Position numbers and translations under genes: made by a program. The notes under the pieces are model-generated. The model did no database searches, had not been told where the DNA came from, and saw only the letters and a list, made by a program, of their open reading frames with translations. DNA of 64,000 nt from Bog-366 sp049519635 (lineage in GTDB: Bacteria; Acidobacteriota; Terriglobia; UBA7540). The DNA is taken from positions 1 through 64,000 of the forward strand of contig JBEKQO010000008.1 of the NCBI GenBank assembly GCA_049519635.1, in the 5' to 3' direction. Positions 34,310 to 43,538 of the stretch are shown here, piece after piece; position 1 is the stretch's first letter; the number at the start of each line of letters is the position of its first letter.

Positions 34310-36430
34310 ATGATGATGATGCCGCTTGCTGGCGAGGGCCCCCCGCATACGCTTTTGCCAGCCGGCTGTCGCAAACAGCGGGAATCATGGATAGCCGCCG
34401 CGATCAATGCCTCTTCGGCATGGTGGGTGGGGGCAGCGCTCTGGGCTTTATTGCTCGGCCCGATCACTGCCAGTGCCCAGAGTCAGAAGCCCCCTTCCAC
34501 CGACCTGGCGGAGGCTAGCTTGGAAGACCTGATGAACATTCAGGTCACCTCCGTTTCGCGCAAGCAGCAAAAGATGTCCAAGGTCGCAGCCGCCATCTAC
34601 GTCATCACCCAGGAGGACATCCAACGGTCCGGGGCCACCACCATTCCCGATCTATTGCGCATGGTTCCGGGCTTGGATGTGGCGCAGATTGATGCCAACT
34701 CCTGGGCCATCAGTTCGCGCGGCTTCAATGATCCAGTCGCGGACAAGCTGCTGGTGTTGATTGATGGCCGCAGTGTCTACGATCCCACGTTCTCAGGCGT
34801 CTATTGGGACCAGCAAAATGTTCCACTGGAAGACATCGACCGGATCGAGGTTATTCGCGGCCCTGGTGCAACGGTGTGGGGCGCCAATGCCGTGAACGGC
34901 GTGATCAGCATTATTACCAAAAGTTCCCAAGCCACGCAGGGCGGCCTAGTGACCGCCGGGGAGGGATCAAGCGAGGCGCATGAGCTGGTCCAGTACGGCG
35001 GCAAAATAGGCCGCTCGGGAACCTACAGAATCTTTGGGAGCTATGACAACTACAACAACCACGTCGACGAGGCTGACCAGCCCGCGGAGGATGCCTGGCA
35101 CCTCACCCACGTCGGTTTTCGGTCGGATTGGGGCCTCACGCCGCGCGACGCATTAACCGTGGAAGGCGACATCATCGCGGGCAGAGAACGTCAAGTCACT
35201 CCCAGCTTTATTTCCCTTTATCCCCTCGTGACAATTACCTTCGACGATCCCATCCGCCCTGGTGCGGGCGACATCCTGGGCCGTTGGACCCACACCTTCT
35301 CGGGCCGTTCGGATACGGCGCTACAGGTGTATTACGATGGGGTCAACCGGACCGACTATGGCGTGAGGGAGCTCTCGAATACCTTCGACTTGGACTTCCA
35401 GCATCATCTCGCGCTCGGGTCCCGGCAGGATGTGGTTTGGGGCTTCGAGTACCGGCATATCTCCGAGAGCATCCTGCCGGGCTACTCGATTTCGGTCATC
35501 CCACCCAGTCTTTCGCAGAACCTTTCCAGCGCCTTCTTTCAGGATGAGATCAAGCTTGCCGATTCCCTCAATCTGACTCTCGGTTCGAAAATAGAACATA
35601 ACTCCTACACAGGGTTCGAGGTGGAGCCCAGCGGACGCTTTGCTTGGTCTCCGGTAGACCGTCAGACCCTATGGGGCGCAGTCTCACGGGCGATCCGGCA
35701 GCCTGCGCCCGCCGATGAAGATCTCCGAGATAACCAGGCTGCATACCCGGGGCCGGGAGAGTTAAACACCCTGCTCAGCATCTTTGGCAACCCAAATTTC
35801 AAATCCGAGGTTCTCCTCGCTTACGAGCTGGGCTATCGGGTGGAGCCGATCAGGCGCGTTTCTCTCGATTTTGCGACATTCTACAACATCTACCATGACC
35901 TGCGAACCCTGGAGCCGGGGACTCCCTCTATTGAAACCACACCGCCGCCGCCTTATTTGCTTGTTCCGGAAGTGTTCGGGAACGGGGCGCATGGTCAGAC
36001 CTTTGGCGCCGAGGCCTCCGCAGACTGGAGCGTGGTGAATCGCTGGAAACTGACAGGCAGCTATTCCTGGCTGAATATGCGACTGCAGCTTGATCCCTCG
36101 AGCCACGACACCTCTAGTGCCACGGCGGCAGCCGGCCAGAGCCCCCGGCACCAGTTCCAGGTCCGGTCGTATCTCACGTTGCCTCGCAGGTTTGACTTTG
36201 ACAGCTCGCTTTATTACGTGGACCGTCTTCCTGCCCTCAACACTCCTGCCTACACACGGGTTGACGCGCGACTGGCCTGGCACCCGACCGAGTCCATTGA
36301 ACTGAGTGTGGTGGGCCAAAACCTGCTCGACGAGCGCCATTTTGAATTTATCGACGCCGCCGATCAACTTTATCTCTCTTCTCAAGTGAAGCGCAGCGTG
36401 TATGGGAAAATAACATGGCGGTTCAAATGA
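34310..36430 (+). CDS. TonB-dependent outer-membrane receptor
   Basis: A 706-residue protein beginning with a run of four methionines (which makes the exact start uncertain). It has a signal region (ALWALLLGPITASAQ), a plug domain (SLEDLMNIQVTSVSRKQQ, IPDLLRMVPGLDVAQID, VIRGPGATVWGANAVNGVI) and a beta-barrel ending in Phe-Lys (KITWRFK). It imports a ligand across the outer membrane using TonB energy. The DLMNIQVTSV stretch near the N-terminus fits a TonB box region. It is followed 100 bp later by yfiR and the hybrid kinase, suggesting transport linked to signalling. The ligand is unknown; no riboswitch was seen upstream. Confidence 0.93.
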   Translation: MMMMPLAGEGPPHTLLPAGCRKQRESWIAAAINASSAWWVGAALWALLLGPITASAQSQKPPSTDLAEASLEDLMNIQVTSVSRKQQKMSKVAAAIYVITQEDIQRSGATTIPDLLRMVPGLDVAQIDANSWAISSRGFNDPVADKLLVLIDGRSVYDPTFSGVYWDQQNVPLEDIDRIEVIRGPGATVWGANAVNGVISIITKSSQATQGGLVTAGEGSSEAHELVQYGGKIGRSGTYRIFGSYDNYNNHVDEADQPAEDAWHLTHVGFRSDWGLTPRDALTVEGDIIAGRERQVTPSFISLYPLVTITFDDPIRPGAGDILGRWTHTFSGRSDTALQVYYDGVNRTDYGVRELSNTFDLDFQHHLALGSRQDVVWGFEYRHISESILPGYSISVIPPSLSQNLSSAFFQDEIKLADSLNLTLGSKIEHNSYTGFEVEPSGRFAWSPVDRQTLWGAVSRAIRQPAPADEDLRDNQAAYPGPGELNTLLSIFGNPNFKSEVLLAYELGYRVEPIRRVSLDFATFYNIYHDLRTLEPGTPSIETTPPPPYLLVPEVFGNGAHGQTFGAEASADWSVVNRWKLTGSYSWLNMRLQLDPSSHDTSSATAAAGQSPRHQFQVRSYLTLPRRFDFDSSLYYVDRLPALNTPAYTRVDARLAWHPTESIELSVVGQNLLDERHFEFIDAADQLYLSSQVKRSVYGKITWRFK

Positions 36431-36530
36431 GGATTGTAACCTAGGGCGAGAGCTTCATTTTTTGCGGCGGCCTATGACCGCCTGATTTGCGGAATAAAAG
36501 CGAGCCATAACAACCTCGGTGAAGCACGAC

Positions 36531-37127
36531 ATGCAGATTCTCTATCCACGACTGCAGATTTGTAAGCTTCTCGTCGCTGCGCTTACGCTTGCAGCATGGA
36601 TCGCGGGAATCAGCGTGGCAAGTGTTTGCGCGCAAAGCCGGGAGGCATCCGAATATGAGATCAAGGCGGCTTTCTTATACAACTTTGCTAAATTCGTCGA
36701 GTGGCCACCCGAGGCCTCTCCCGGAGCGAATGATCCGCTGGCAATCTGCATTGTCGGAGAAGACCCGTTTGGAGACATATTGGATGAATTAATCAAAGGC
36801 AAAACCATCAGCGGTCGCGCCCTGGTGGTTCGGCGATTGAAACCGGCAGGGGACCTAAAGGGCTGCCAGGTCGCTTTCATCAGTTCGTCGGAGCGCGAAC
36901 ACCTGCGCTCCGTGCTCGAAAGCCTTAAAGGAGGAGGTGTCTTGACGGTGGGAGACACCGAGGGTTTCGCGGCGATCGGCGGAGTGATCAACTTTACTAT
37001 GCAAGACAATAAAGTGCACTTCGACGTCAACGTTGACGCCGCCGAGCGCGCCAGATTGAAGATTAGCTCGAAGCTCCTCAGCGTGGCCCGAATTGTCAAA
37101 GACCAGAGTCACAGAGGGAAAAGCTGA
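36531..37127 (+). CDS. YfiR-family periplasmic protein (DUF4154)
   Basis: A 198-residue protein. The ATG at 36531 is preferred over a GTG four codons upstream because GGTGA lies at the right distance. A signal peptide (LLVAALTLAAWIAGISVASVCAQ) is followed by the family hallmark YEIKAAFLYNFAKFVEWP, then ICIVGEDPFGDILD, CQVAFISSSE and INFTMQDNKVHFDVN. In Pseudomonas, YfiR binds the periplasmic part of the diguanylate cyclase YfiN and silences it. Here the next gene, 1 bp after the stop, is a CHASE8-type histidine kinase, the likely partner. No YfiB was seen. Confidence 0.92.
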   Translation: MQILYPRLQICKLLVAALTLAAWIAGISVASVCAQSREASEYEIKAAFLYNFAKFVEWPPEASPGANDPLAICIVGEDPFGDILDELIKGKTISGRALVVRRLKPAGDLKGCQVAFISSSEREHLRSVLESLKGGGVLTVGDTEGFAAIGGVINFTMQDNKVHFDVNVDAAERARLKISSKLLSVARIVKDQSHRGKS

Positions 37128-37128
37128 C

Positions 37129-39897
37129 ATGAAGCCTCATCGTGATCTATCCATAAAACGAAAGCTGCAGGTGATCATACTCTTGACTGCGGGCGTTGCC
37201 CTGGCGTTGGCCAGTACCGGATTCGTCGGATATGACCTGCTCACTTCGGGGCAAGCACTGGCTCGCGATCTTTCCGCAACCGCCCAGATTATTGGCTCCA
37301 ACAGCACCGCCGCCTTGGCCTTTAACGATCCGGAATCAGCCAAAGATGTTCTGAACGCTTTGAGTGCGATGCCTCACGTCGTCTCCGCGTGCATTTTTGG
37401 AAAAGACGGGAAGATCTTCGTCCAATACCGGAGACTTGGAGAGGGTAACGTTGCCGCCCTGCAACTGGAGAAAGACGGGACGAAATTTGGATCCAATCGT
37501 CTCGAGTTATTTCGTGGGATCGTCCTGGACGGCGAAAGAATCGGAACGGTTTACATCAATTCCGACCTGGGGGCCATTCATTCCCGCCTTAAGCTGGATT
37601 TCGGGATCATCGCGCTCGTCATGTTAGCTTCATTGGGCGCCGCTTACCTGCTCGCTTCGAGACTGCAACGCGTGATTTCCGGACCCATTCTGCATCTGGC
37701 CGAGACGGCTCGGGTTGTTTCGGTGGAAAAGAATTATTCCTTGCGCGCCGTCAAGCAAAACCAAGATGAACTGGGTGTGCTTATTGACGGTTTCAATGAA
37801 ATGTTGTCACAAATTCAACATCGCGATCAGGAACTGGAACACCATCGCGAACACCTGGAAGAGGAGGTGGCCGCGCGCATGGCCGAGCTTGTTCGGGTGA
37901 ATGCGGATTTGACGGTAGCCAAAGACCGGGCCGAGGATGCCAGCCGGGCCAAGAGCGATTTCCTCGCCAACATGAGCCACGAGATTCGGACTCCGATGAA
38001 CGGCGTCATTGGGATGACCGATCTCGCTCTGGAAACCGAACTTAACCCCGAGCAGCGCGAGTATTTGACCAACGTCAAAGCATCGGCTGATTCGTTGCTC
38101 ACAGTTATCAATGACATCCTGGATTTCTCCAAGATTGAGGCCGGTAAATTTGAACTTGACCCGATGGAATTTGATCTGCGCGACAACGTTGGCGAAACCG
38201 CAAGAGCGTTGGCGCTTCGGGCGCACGAGAAGGGGCTGGAATTGATAGAGGACGTTCAGCCCGACGTGCCGGGCACATTGATTGGCGATCCAACCCGTCT
38301 CCGACAGATTCTCTTAAATTTGCTCGGGAACGCCATCAAGTTCACCTGGCAAGGTGAGGTGGTCCTCCGAGTTAAGACAGAAGCTCGGACGGAGAGCAGC
38401 GTGGTTTTGCACTTTTCTATCACTGACACGGGGATAGGGATACCTGAGGACCGGCAGAAGGTGATCTTTGAAGCGTTTACTCAGGCTGACAACTCTACCA
38501 CGCGCCGGTATGGTGGAACGGGGCTTGGGTTGACGATTTCGTCTCAGCTTGTCGAGATGATGGGCGGGCGCCTCTGGGTGGAGAGCGAAACCGGCAAAGG
38601 CAGCACCTTTCAGTTCACGGCGAGTTTCGGTTTGGGGAAAAGTCCAGTGGGCAAAGCGGTGGTATCGAAATCAGCGGATCTTCGCGGCCTGAGGGCGCTG
38701 GTCGTGGACGACAACGCAACCAACCGCCGGATTCTGGAAGAACAACTTACGGGCTGGCGCATGCGGCCCGTGCTGGCCACAGGGGGGCGAGCAGCGCTGG
38801 CTGCGATGCGCCTGGCGAAGGAGGCGGGCGCGTCTTTTCCCCTGGTTTTGACCGATCTGCATATGCCCGACATGGATGGATTTGCGCTTGCCGAACGGAT
38901 TAAGGAGGACCCGCTTCTGGCGGGAGCGACGATTATGATGCTCACCTCGGGCGGCCAGCGTGGAGACGCCGCGCGCTGCCGCAAGTTGGGCGTGGCCGCA
39001 TACCTCACCAAGCCTATTAAGCAATCGGACTTGTTGGCGGCGGTCTGCACCGCCCTCGGCATGCGATCCCAGGATGCGGATCAACCTTTTCTAGTTACGC
39101 GTCACTCGTTACGCAAACCTCGACGAAAGTTGCGGATTCTCGTCGCCGAGGACAATGTGGTGAACCAGGTGCTAGCCACCCGCTTGCTCGAGAAGCGAGG
39201 CCACACCGTGGTAGTGGCGACCAATGGGCGGGAAGCGTTGGATATTCTCGGGAAAGCGGACTTTACCGGATTCGATGCGGTGCTTATGGACGTGCAGATG
39301 CCCGAAATGGATGGGTTTGAGGCTACGGCCGCCATTCGCGAGACCGAGAAAACGAGTGGAAAACATCTGCTGATTATTGCTCTGACCGCTCACGCCATGA
39401 AAGGTGATAAAGAGCGATGCCTTGCCGCCGGCATGGACGGCTACGTTGCCAAACCCATCAAGATCGAAGACTTGGTCGAGGCCATCGAGAACCTCGGCCG
39501 AATTCCCGAAGCCGCCCCGGTGGAACCAACGGCAAAGCCCCGGGAGCAGGAGCCCCTCGACACCGCGTCGGCGCTGGCGCGCGTGGAAGGGGACGTCGGA
39601 CTGCTGGCTGAGCTGGTGGCGTTGTTTCTGCAGGGCCTTCCGGAGATGCTGACAAATCTTCGCGATGCCATCACGGCGGGGGATGCCCGCGCCATTGAAC
39701 GCGCCGCGCATAAACTCAAGGGATCCGTGGGCAATTTCGCTGCTCAGCCGGCCTTTGAGGCGGCTATGAAATTGGAGATCCTGGGCAGGAACGGCAGCCT
39801 GTCCGAAGTCGAGCCGGCCTTTTGTGATTTAGAAAAGGAAATCGCACGGCTCAAACCAGCGATGGCCAATTTGTGCGACATCGAGGTGCACCCGTGA
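37129..39897 (+). CDS. Hybrid sensor histidine kinase, CHASE8-HAMP-HisKA-HATPase-REC-REC-Hpt
   Basis: A 922-residue inner-membrane kinase. The start follows the yfiR stop by 1 bp. The domains, in order: a membrane helix (about 12-35); a periplasmic sensor resembling CHASE8, as in YfiN (SATAQIIGSNSTAALAFND); a second helix (about 155-178); HAMP; HisKA with His284 (NMSHEIRTPMNG); an ATPase domain (ending GLGLTISSQLV); receiver 1 with Asp576; receiver 2 with Asp721; and an Hpt domain with His861 (AAHKLKG). All phospho-sites are intact, so a full phosphorelay can run within one protein. The following response regulator, overlapping as GTGA, is the probable output. Confidence 0.95.
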   Translation: MKPHRDLSIKRKLQVIILLTAGVALALASTGFVGYDLLTSGQALARDLSATAQIIGSNSTAALAFNDPESAKDVLNALSAMPHVVSACIFGKDGKIFVQYRRLGEGNVAALQLEKDGTKFGSNRLELFRGIVLDGERIGTVYINSDLGAIHSRLKLDFGIIALVMLASLGAAYLLASRLQRVISGPILHLAETARVVSVEKNYSLRAVKQNQDELGVLIDGFNEMLSQIQHRDQELEHHREHLEEEVAARMAELVRVNADLTVAKDRAEDASRAKSDFLANMSHEIRTPMNGVIGMTDLALETELNPEQREYLTNVKASADSLLTVINDILDFSKIEAGKFELDPMEFDLRDNVGETARALALRAHEKGLELIEDVQPDVPGTLIGDPTRLRQILLNLLGNAIKFTWQGEVVLRVKTEARTESSVVLHFSITDTGIGIPEDRQKVIFEAFTQADNSTTRRYGGTGLGLTISSQLVEMMGGRLWVESETGKGSTFQFTASFGLGKSPVGKAVVSKSADLRGLRALVVDDNATNRRILEEQLTGWRMRPVLATGGRAALAAMRLAKEAGASFPLVLTDLHMPDMDGFALAERIKEDPLLAGATIMMLTSGGQRGDAARCRKLGVAAYLTKPIKQSDLLAAVCTALGMRSQDADQPFLVTRHSLRKPRRKLRILVAEDNVVNQVLATRLLEKRGHTVVVATNGREALDILGKADFTGFDAVLMDVQMPEMDGFEATAAIRETEKTSGKHLLIIALTAHAMKGDKERCLAAGMDGYVAKPIKIEDLVEAIENLGRIPEAAPVEPTAKPREQEPLDTASALARVEGDVGLLAELVALFLQGLPEMLTNLRDAITAGDARAIERAAHKLKGSVGNFAAQPAFEAAMKLEILGRNGSLSEVEPAFCDLEKEIARLKPAMANLCDIEVHP

Positions 39898-40532
39898 AGG
39901 TCTTGATTGCGGATGACGACGTGGTCACGCGTCGCCTCTTGGAAGCGACCTTGAAGAGTTGGAGCTATGAAGTTTGTTCGGCCACCGACGGCGCCGAGGC
40001 CTTGCGCATCCTCGAAGGCGGGGCTCGTCCGGACATCGCTCTCTTGGATTGGCAAATGCCGGAAAAAGACGGGCCGGAAGTTTGCCGAATCATCCGCGCG
40101 AGGCCCCAGACGCTGCCCGTCTATCTCATCCTGCTGACCACCCTCGGCGGCCGCCAAAACATTGTTCAGGGATTACAGGCGGGAGCTGACGACTACATCA
40201 CCAAGCCTTTTGACCGCGAGGAGTTGCACGCCCGGCTGGGGGTTGGCCGGCGTATCGTCGAGTTGCAGCGCAGCTTGATGGAGCGCGTCCAGCAGTTGGA
40301 AGACGCCCTTGCGAGCGTCAAGCAGCTTCAAGGACTAGTACCTATCTGTTGTTATTGCAAAAAAATCCGAAATGACGCCAATTATTGGCAGCAACTCGAA
40401 ACTTACATAAGCGCCCACTCGGAGGCAACATTTAGTCACGGAATCTGCCCCGAGTGCTTAGAGAAGCTTATGAAGCCGGAACCGGAGAACTCCCCTAAAC
40501 AGGAATCATCCCCGCTACTGGACAAACTCTGA
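39894..40532 (+). CDS. Response regulator with C-terminal CxxC/HxxCxxC module
   Basis: A 212-residue protein starting at the GTG that overlaps the kinase stop. The receiver domain (about 1-120) has the acidic cluster Asp7-Asp9, phospho-acceptor Asp52 in LLDWQMPEKDG, and Lys in DDYITKPFD. A coiled-coil linker (about 120-148) leads to a C-terminal module with CCYCKKIRNDANYW, then HGICPECLEKL, a Cys/His set that could bind zinc. This tail occurs at the ends of various sensor and receiver proteins, with no known output. There is no DNA-binding or GGDEF domain. Its stop overlaps the VIT gene start (TGATG). Confidence 0.88.
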   Translation: MKVLIADDDVVTRRLLEATLKSWSYEVCSATDGAEALRILEGGARPDIALLDWQMPEKDGPEVCRIIRARPQTLPVYLILLTTLGGRQNIVQGLQAGADDYITKPFDREELHARLGVGRRIVELQRSLMERVQQLEDALASVKQLQGLVPICCYCKKIRNDANYWQQLETYISAHSEATFSHGICPECLEKLMKPEPENSPKQESSPLLDKL

Positions 40533-41227
40533 TGCCACAAACCCCACACATCGAGCGGCATTTCACTGGATCGGAAACCGTCCGGGACATTGTGATTGGA
40601 ATGTCCGATGGATTGACAGTCCCTTTCGCTTTAGCCGCAGGCCTGTCAGGCGCCATCAATACAACAGGTCTCATCGTGACCGCGGGCCTGGCAGAAATCA
40701 CTGCCGGTTCGATCGCCATGGGACTGGGCGGTTATCTGGCTGCTAAGAGTGACGCGGAACACTACTTCAGCGAGAGGAAAATAGAAGAATCGGAAGTCGC
40801 ACAGAAACCCGACGTGGAAGCGATCGAGATCACCGAAGTGTTCCAAACTTACGGTCTGACGCCGGAAGAGTGCAAGCCCGTTGTGGATGCATTGATAAAA
40901 CGGCCACAAGCCTGGATTGATTTCATGATGCGATTTGAGCTGGGTCTCACGATTCCCGATCCCAAGCGGCCGGCCATTAGTGCAGCAACGATTGCGGGAG
41001 CTTATATCGCCGGCGGATTCATCCCGCTCGGTCCGTATATTTTTCTCGCAACGGCCGGCTCAGCGCTTAAAGTATCGGCAATCATTACTCTTTTCGCGCT
41101 GGCCATATTTGGTTACGTCAAAGGTCGTTTTACCGGCGCGCCACCGCTCCGTAGTGCAATGCAAACAACATTCGTGGGTGGGCTGGCGGCCGCCGCTGCA
41201 TTCATGATAGCGCGAGTAATTTCCTGA
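40532..41227 (+). CDS. VIT1/CCC1-family iron/manganese transporter
   Basis: A 231-residue membrane protein. The start ATG shares a base with the previous stop. GSETVRDIVIGMSDGLTVPFALAAGLSG is the family N-terminal segment. EITAGSIAMGLGGYLAAKSDAEHY carries the first cytoplasmic loop, where family members bind metal with acidic residues, and three more hydrophobic segments follow. It probably exports or sequesters Fe(II) or Mn(II). Translational coupling to the two-component genes suggests that metal handling is part of the response, and the TonB receptor upstream may bring in a metal complex. Confidence 0.9.
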   Translation: MPQTPHIERHFTGSETVRDIVIGMSDGLTVPFALAAGLSGAINTTGLIVTAGLAEITAGSIAMGLGGYLAAKSDAEHYFSERKIEESEVAQKPDVEAIEITEVFQTYGLTPEECKPVVDALIKRPQAWIDFMMRFELGLTIPDPKRPAISAATIAGAYIAGGFIPLGPYIFLATAGSALKVSAIITLFALAIFGYVKGRFTGAPPLRSAMQTTFVGGLAAAAAFMIARVIS

Positions 41228-41375
41228 CACCCCAATGGAGCCTCTGCACGGGAAAAATAAAATCGCCCTTCGAGGGTTTCTGGAATGGGCCGCAAAACGA
41301 CTTGCTTCAGCAATTGCCGGCAACTCCGGCGGGGCGAATCACTGGCTTAGACTAGATCCGTACCACTCTTAACCC

Positions 41376-41414
41376 TGGCTGAAATGGGCCACCCCACTGG
41401 CTGAATTCGGCCAC
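41376..41414. repeat. Two 17-bp direct repeats, possible remnant of an IS21-type end
   Basis: TGGCTGAAATGGGCCAC (41376-41392) and TGGCTGAATTCGGCCAC (41398-41414) lie 22 bp apart. Repeated sequences of this kind with GGCCAC are seen at the ends of IS21-family elements. No transposase is present. The rest of the 41228-41573 gap shows nothing recognisable. Confidence 0.35.
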
Positions 41415-41573
41415 TACCACCGGCTTGGTCCTTCCGGCGCCCGAATGAACATTAGGGCTAACCCCCCTTTCATTAAGCAGATAGATAATTTTAAAAGGTT
41501 TGGCAGGCGCCCTGCTGCCTCCGGTAAACAGGTAGCCGAAAGCCCAATGCTCGAAGCTGCACGATCGAGCGAG

Positions 41574-43376
41574 GTGCGCCATAAGAGACCGAACTTTTTT
41601 GATTACGCTGGGAATCCTCGCGCTGGCCCTGCTTGGGGCGCAGAAGGTGAAGTCTCAAGATGAGCCCGCGCCCGGAGTGGCCCGCATCAGTGTGGTCCAT
41701 GGTGACGTTTCCACCCTACGCGGCGATTCCAAGAATTGGGTGTCAGCCACGGCGAACGCTCCCGTAGCACACGGAGACACCATTGCCACGGGCCCAGGTT
41801 CCCGCACGGAACTTCAACTCGACTACGCCGATGTCCTGCGTCTGGACCAGGGCGCCGAAGCCAAGGTGGCGGAACTCGCCCACGCCCGTATCCAGGTCCA
41901 GGTAGCTTCGGGCTTGGTGGACCTTACGGTTTTCAAAGGTGGCGAGGCGGACGTTGAAATCGACACGCCCAACATGTCTATTCACCCCTTGGGTGAGGGT
42001 GTCTATCGCATCCAGGTGAATTCGGGAGACAATACGCAGTTGACGGTCGGCAGGGGGCACGCGGAAGTTACCACTCCGCGCGGCGGGACGAACGTCGAGA
42101 AGGGCCAGACTATTTATGTGAAGGGTACGGACCTCCCGGAGTATCAACTGGTGCAAGCCGTTGGCCAGGACGACTGGGATCGCTGGAATGACGATCGCGA
42201 CCATACGATCGCCGACGCCCAAGCCTGGCAACACACCAGCCGCTATTACACGGGTTCGGATACGGATGGACGTGGGTGGGTTACGAGCCCTGGGGCTGGG
42301 CGCCGTACCATTACGGCCGCTGGTTCTCTTATGACGGCAAATGGTGCTGGTGGCCGGCAGTGGGATTTGAAGGCCCGCGCCCAATCTGGGCGCCGGGATT
42401 TGTTGCTTTCCTCGGTTTGGGCGGCCGCCAAGGAGGCTCCGGGTTGGGCTTTGAATTCGACTTGATCGGCTGGTGTCCATTGGGTCCGCGTGACCATCTT
42501 AACCCCTGGTGGGGACGCGGCCGAGGATTCAACAGTACAGACATCAGTAACATTAACGCCTTTCCGGCGCCGAGGTTAAACGATCCTGCCGGACGCAACT
42601 ATGGGACGAACCTGCAAGGCATCATGACGAATGCGCACTTGCGCAGCGCAATTACGGCGGTTTCCGCACACAACTTTGCCAACGGCCGCATCGCGCACAA
42701 CCTCCAACCCGTGGACATAGACATGTTGCAGCAGGGGAGCCTGATGCAGGGCACGCTGCCCGTCACTGCCAGCAAGGCCAGCCTTCAGCCGGTTAACCGG
42801 CCCGTGAACCCCGCGGCCTTGCCGGCCACGGCGGCAAATAATCAGCATTTCATTACCAGGAGCGCGGGGCCGGCTTCACGCGCTTCCTCACCTGCGGTCC
42901 GGATGAATCCCATGGCCAATGGTCAGCGAGCCGAGGGTAAGGTGACGGCGGCTGCCGGATCATTTGCGCCTGCGACACGTCCGGGGGTGACCGGTACACG
43001 CCAGAGCACCGCAAGCGGCGCCCAAGCCGCGAGGCCCTTGGCAGGACAGCCCGGGACTCCGGGCGCCTGGCCGCGGTTTGGTGGCGGCAACCAGACCACC
43101 CGCTCACCTGAGTCGATGAATAGGCCAAGTGGTGGCGGGCCCCAAAAGGCTGAGCCCGCTCCGCAAAATGTGCAACCGCGCCAATCGACTCCGGCGCCGC
43201 AAGGCAACCAGGGCGGTTGGCAGCACTTTGGCTCGCAGCCTGCCCGCACCAACCGTAGTGCAGGGGTCGCCGCCATCCCAGGCCGAAATGAATGGAACCA
43301 CTTTGATCCCCAGCAAAGAGGTGGTGGGAGTTCTCCCAAGCCACTTGGAGGAGGATCAGCTCACGACGGATCGTGA
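41574..43376 (+). pseudogene. FecR-like/DUF6600 envelope protein gene, broken by two frame disruptions
   Basis: The first reading frame (from a TTG at 41599 to about 42257) codes for a signal-like segment, a FecR-like beta domain (ISVVHGDVSTLRGDS, DTIATGPGSRTELQL, GVYRIQVNSGDNTQL) and the start of DUF6600 (WDRWNDDRDHTIADAQAW). At about 42258-42262 the family sequence jumps: YYTGS is followed, in another frame, by YGWTWVGYEPWGWAPYHYGRW, so the usual 30-40 residues between them are missing and the frame changes. The second frame runs to 43376 with a Pro/Gln/Asn-rich tail. A further shift in a run of six T at 41595-41600 separates GTG RHKRPN from ITLGILALALLG. It probably gives no full-length protein. 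Confidence 0.75.
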
Positions 43377-43538
43377 GATCCACTGCTAATGAACCGCCCC
43401 ATCGTTTATAACGGCGCTCGACCGGACCACCCTGTCGAGGGAACATTGGTTCTATCGACTTTTAGCGATCGTAGATCGAGAGGCGAGATTTCGAAGTTTG
43501 TCACACGTCCCTTTCAACTTCCGGGGGTACACACAACC

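Noticed and set aside
42276..43376. Independent gene starting at the GTG at 42276
   Set aside because: The sequence begins in the middle of the DUF6600 domain, without signal or ribosome site, and continues the family from the upstream frame. It is the second half of a broken gene.
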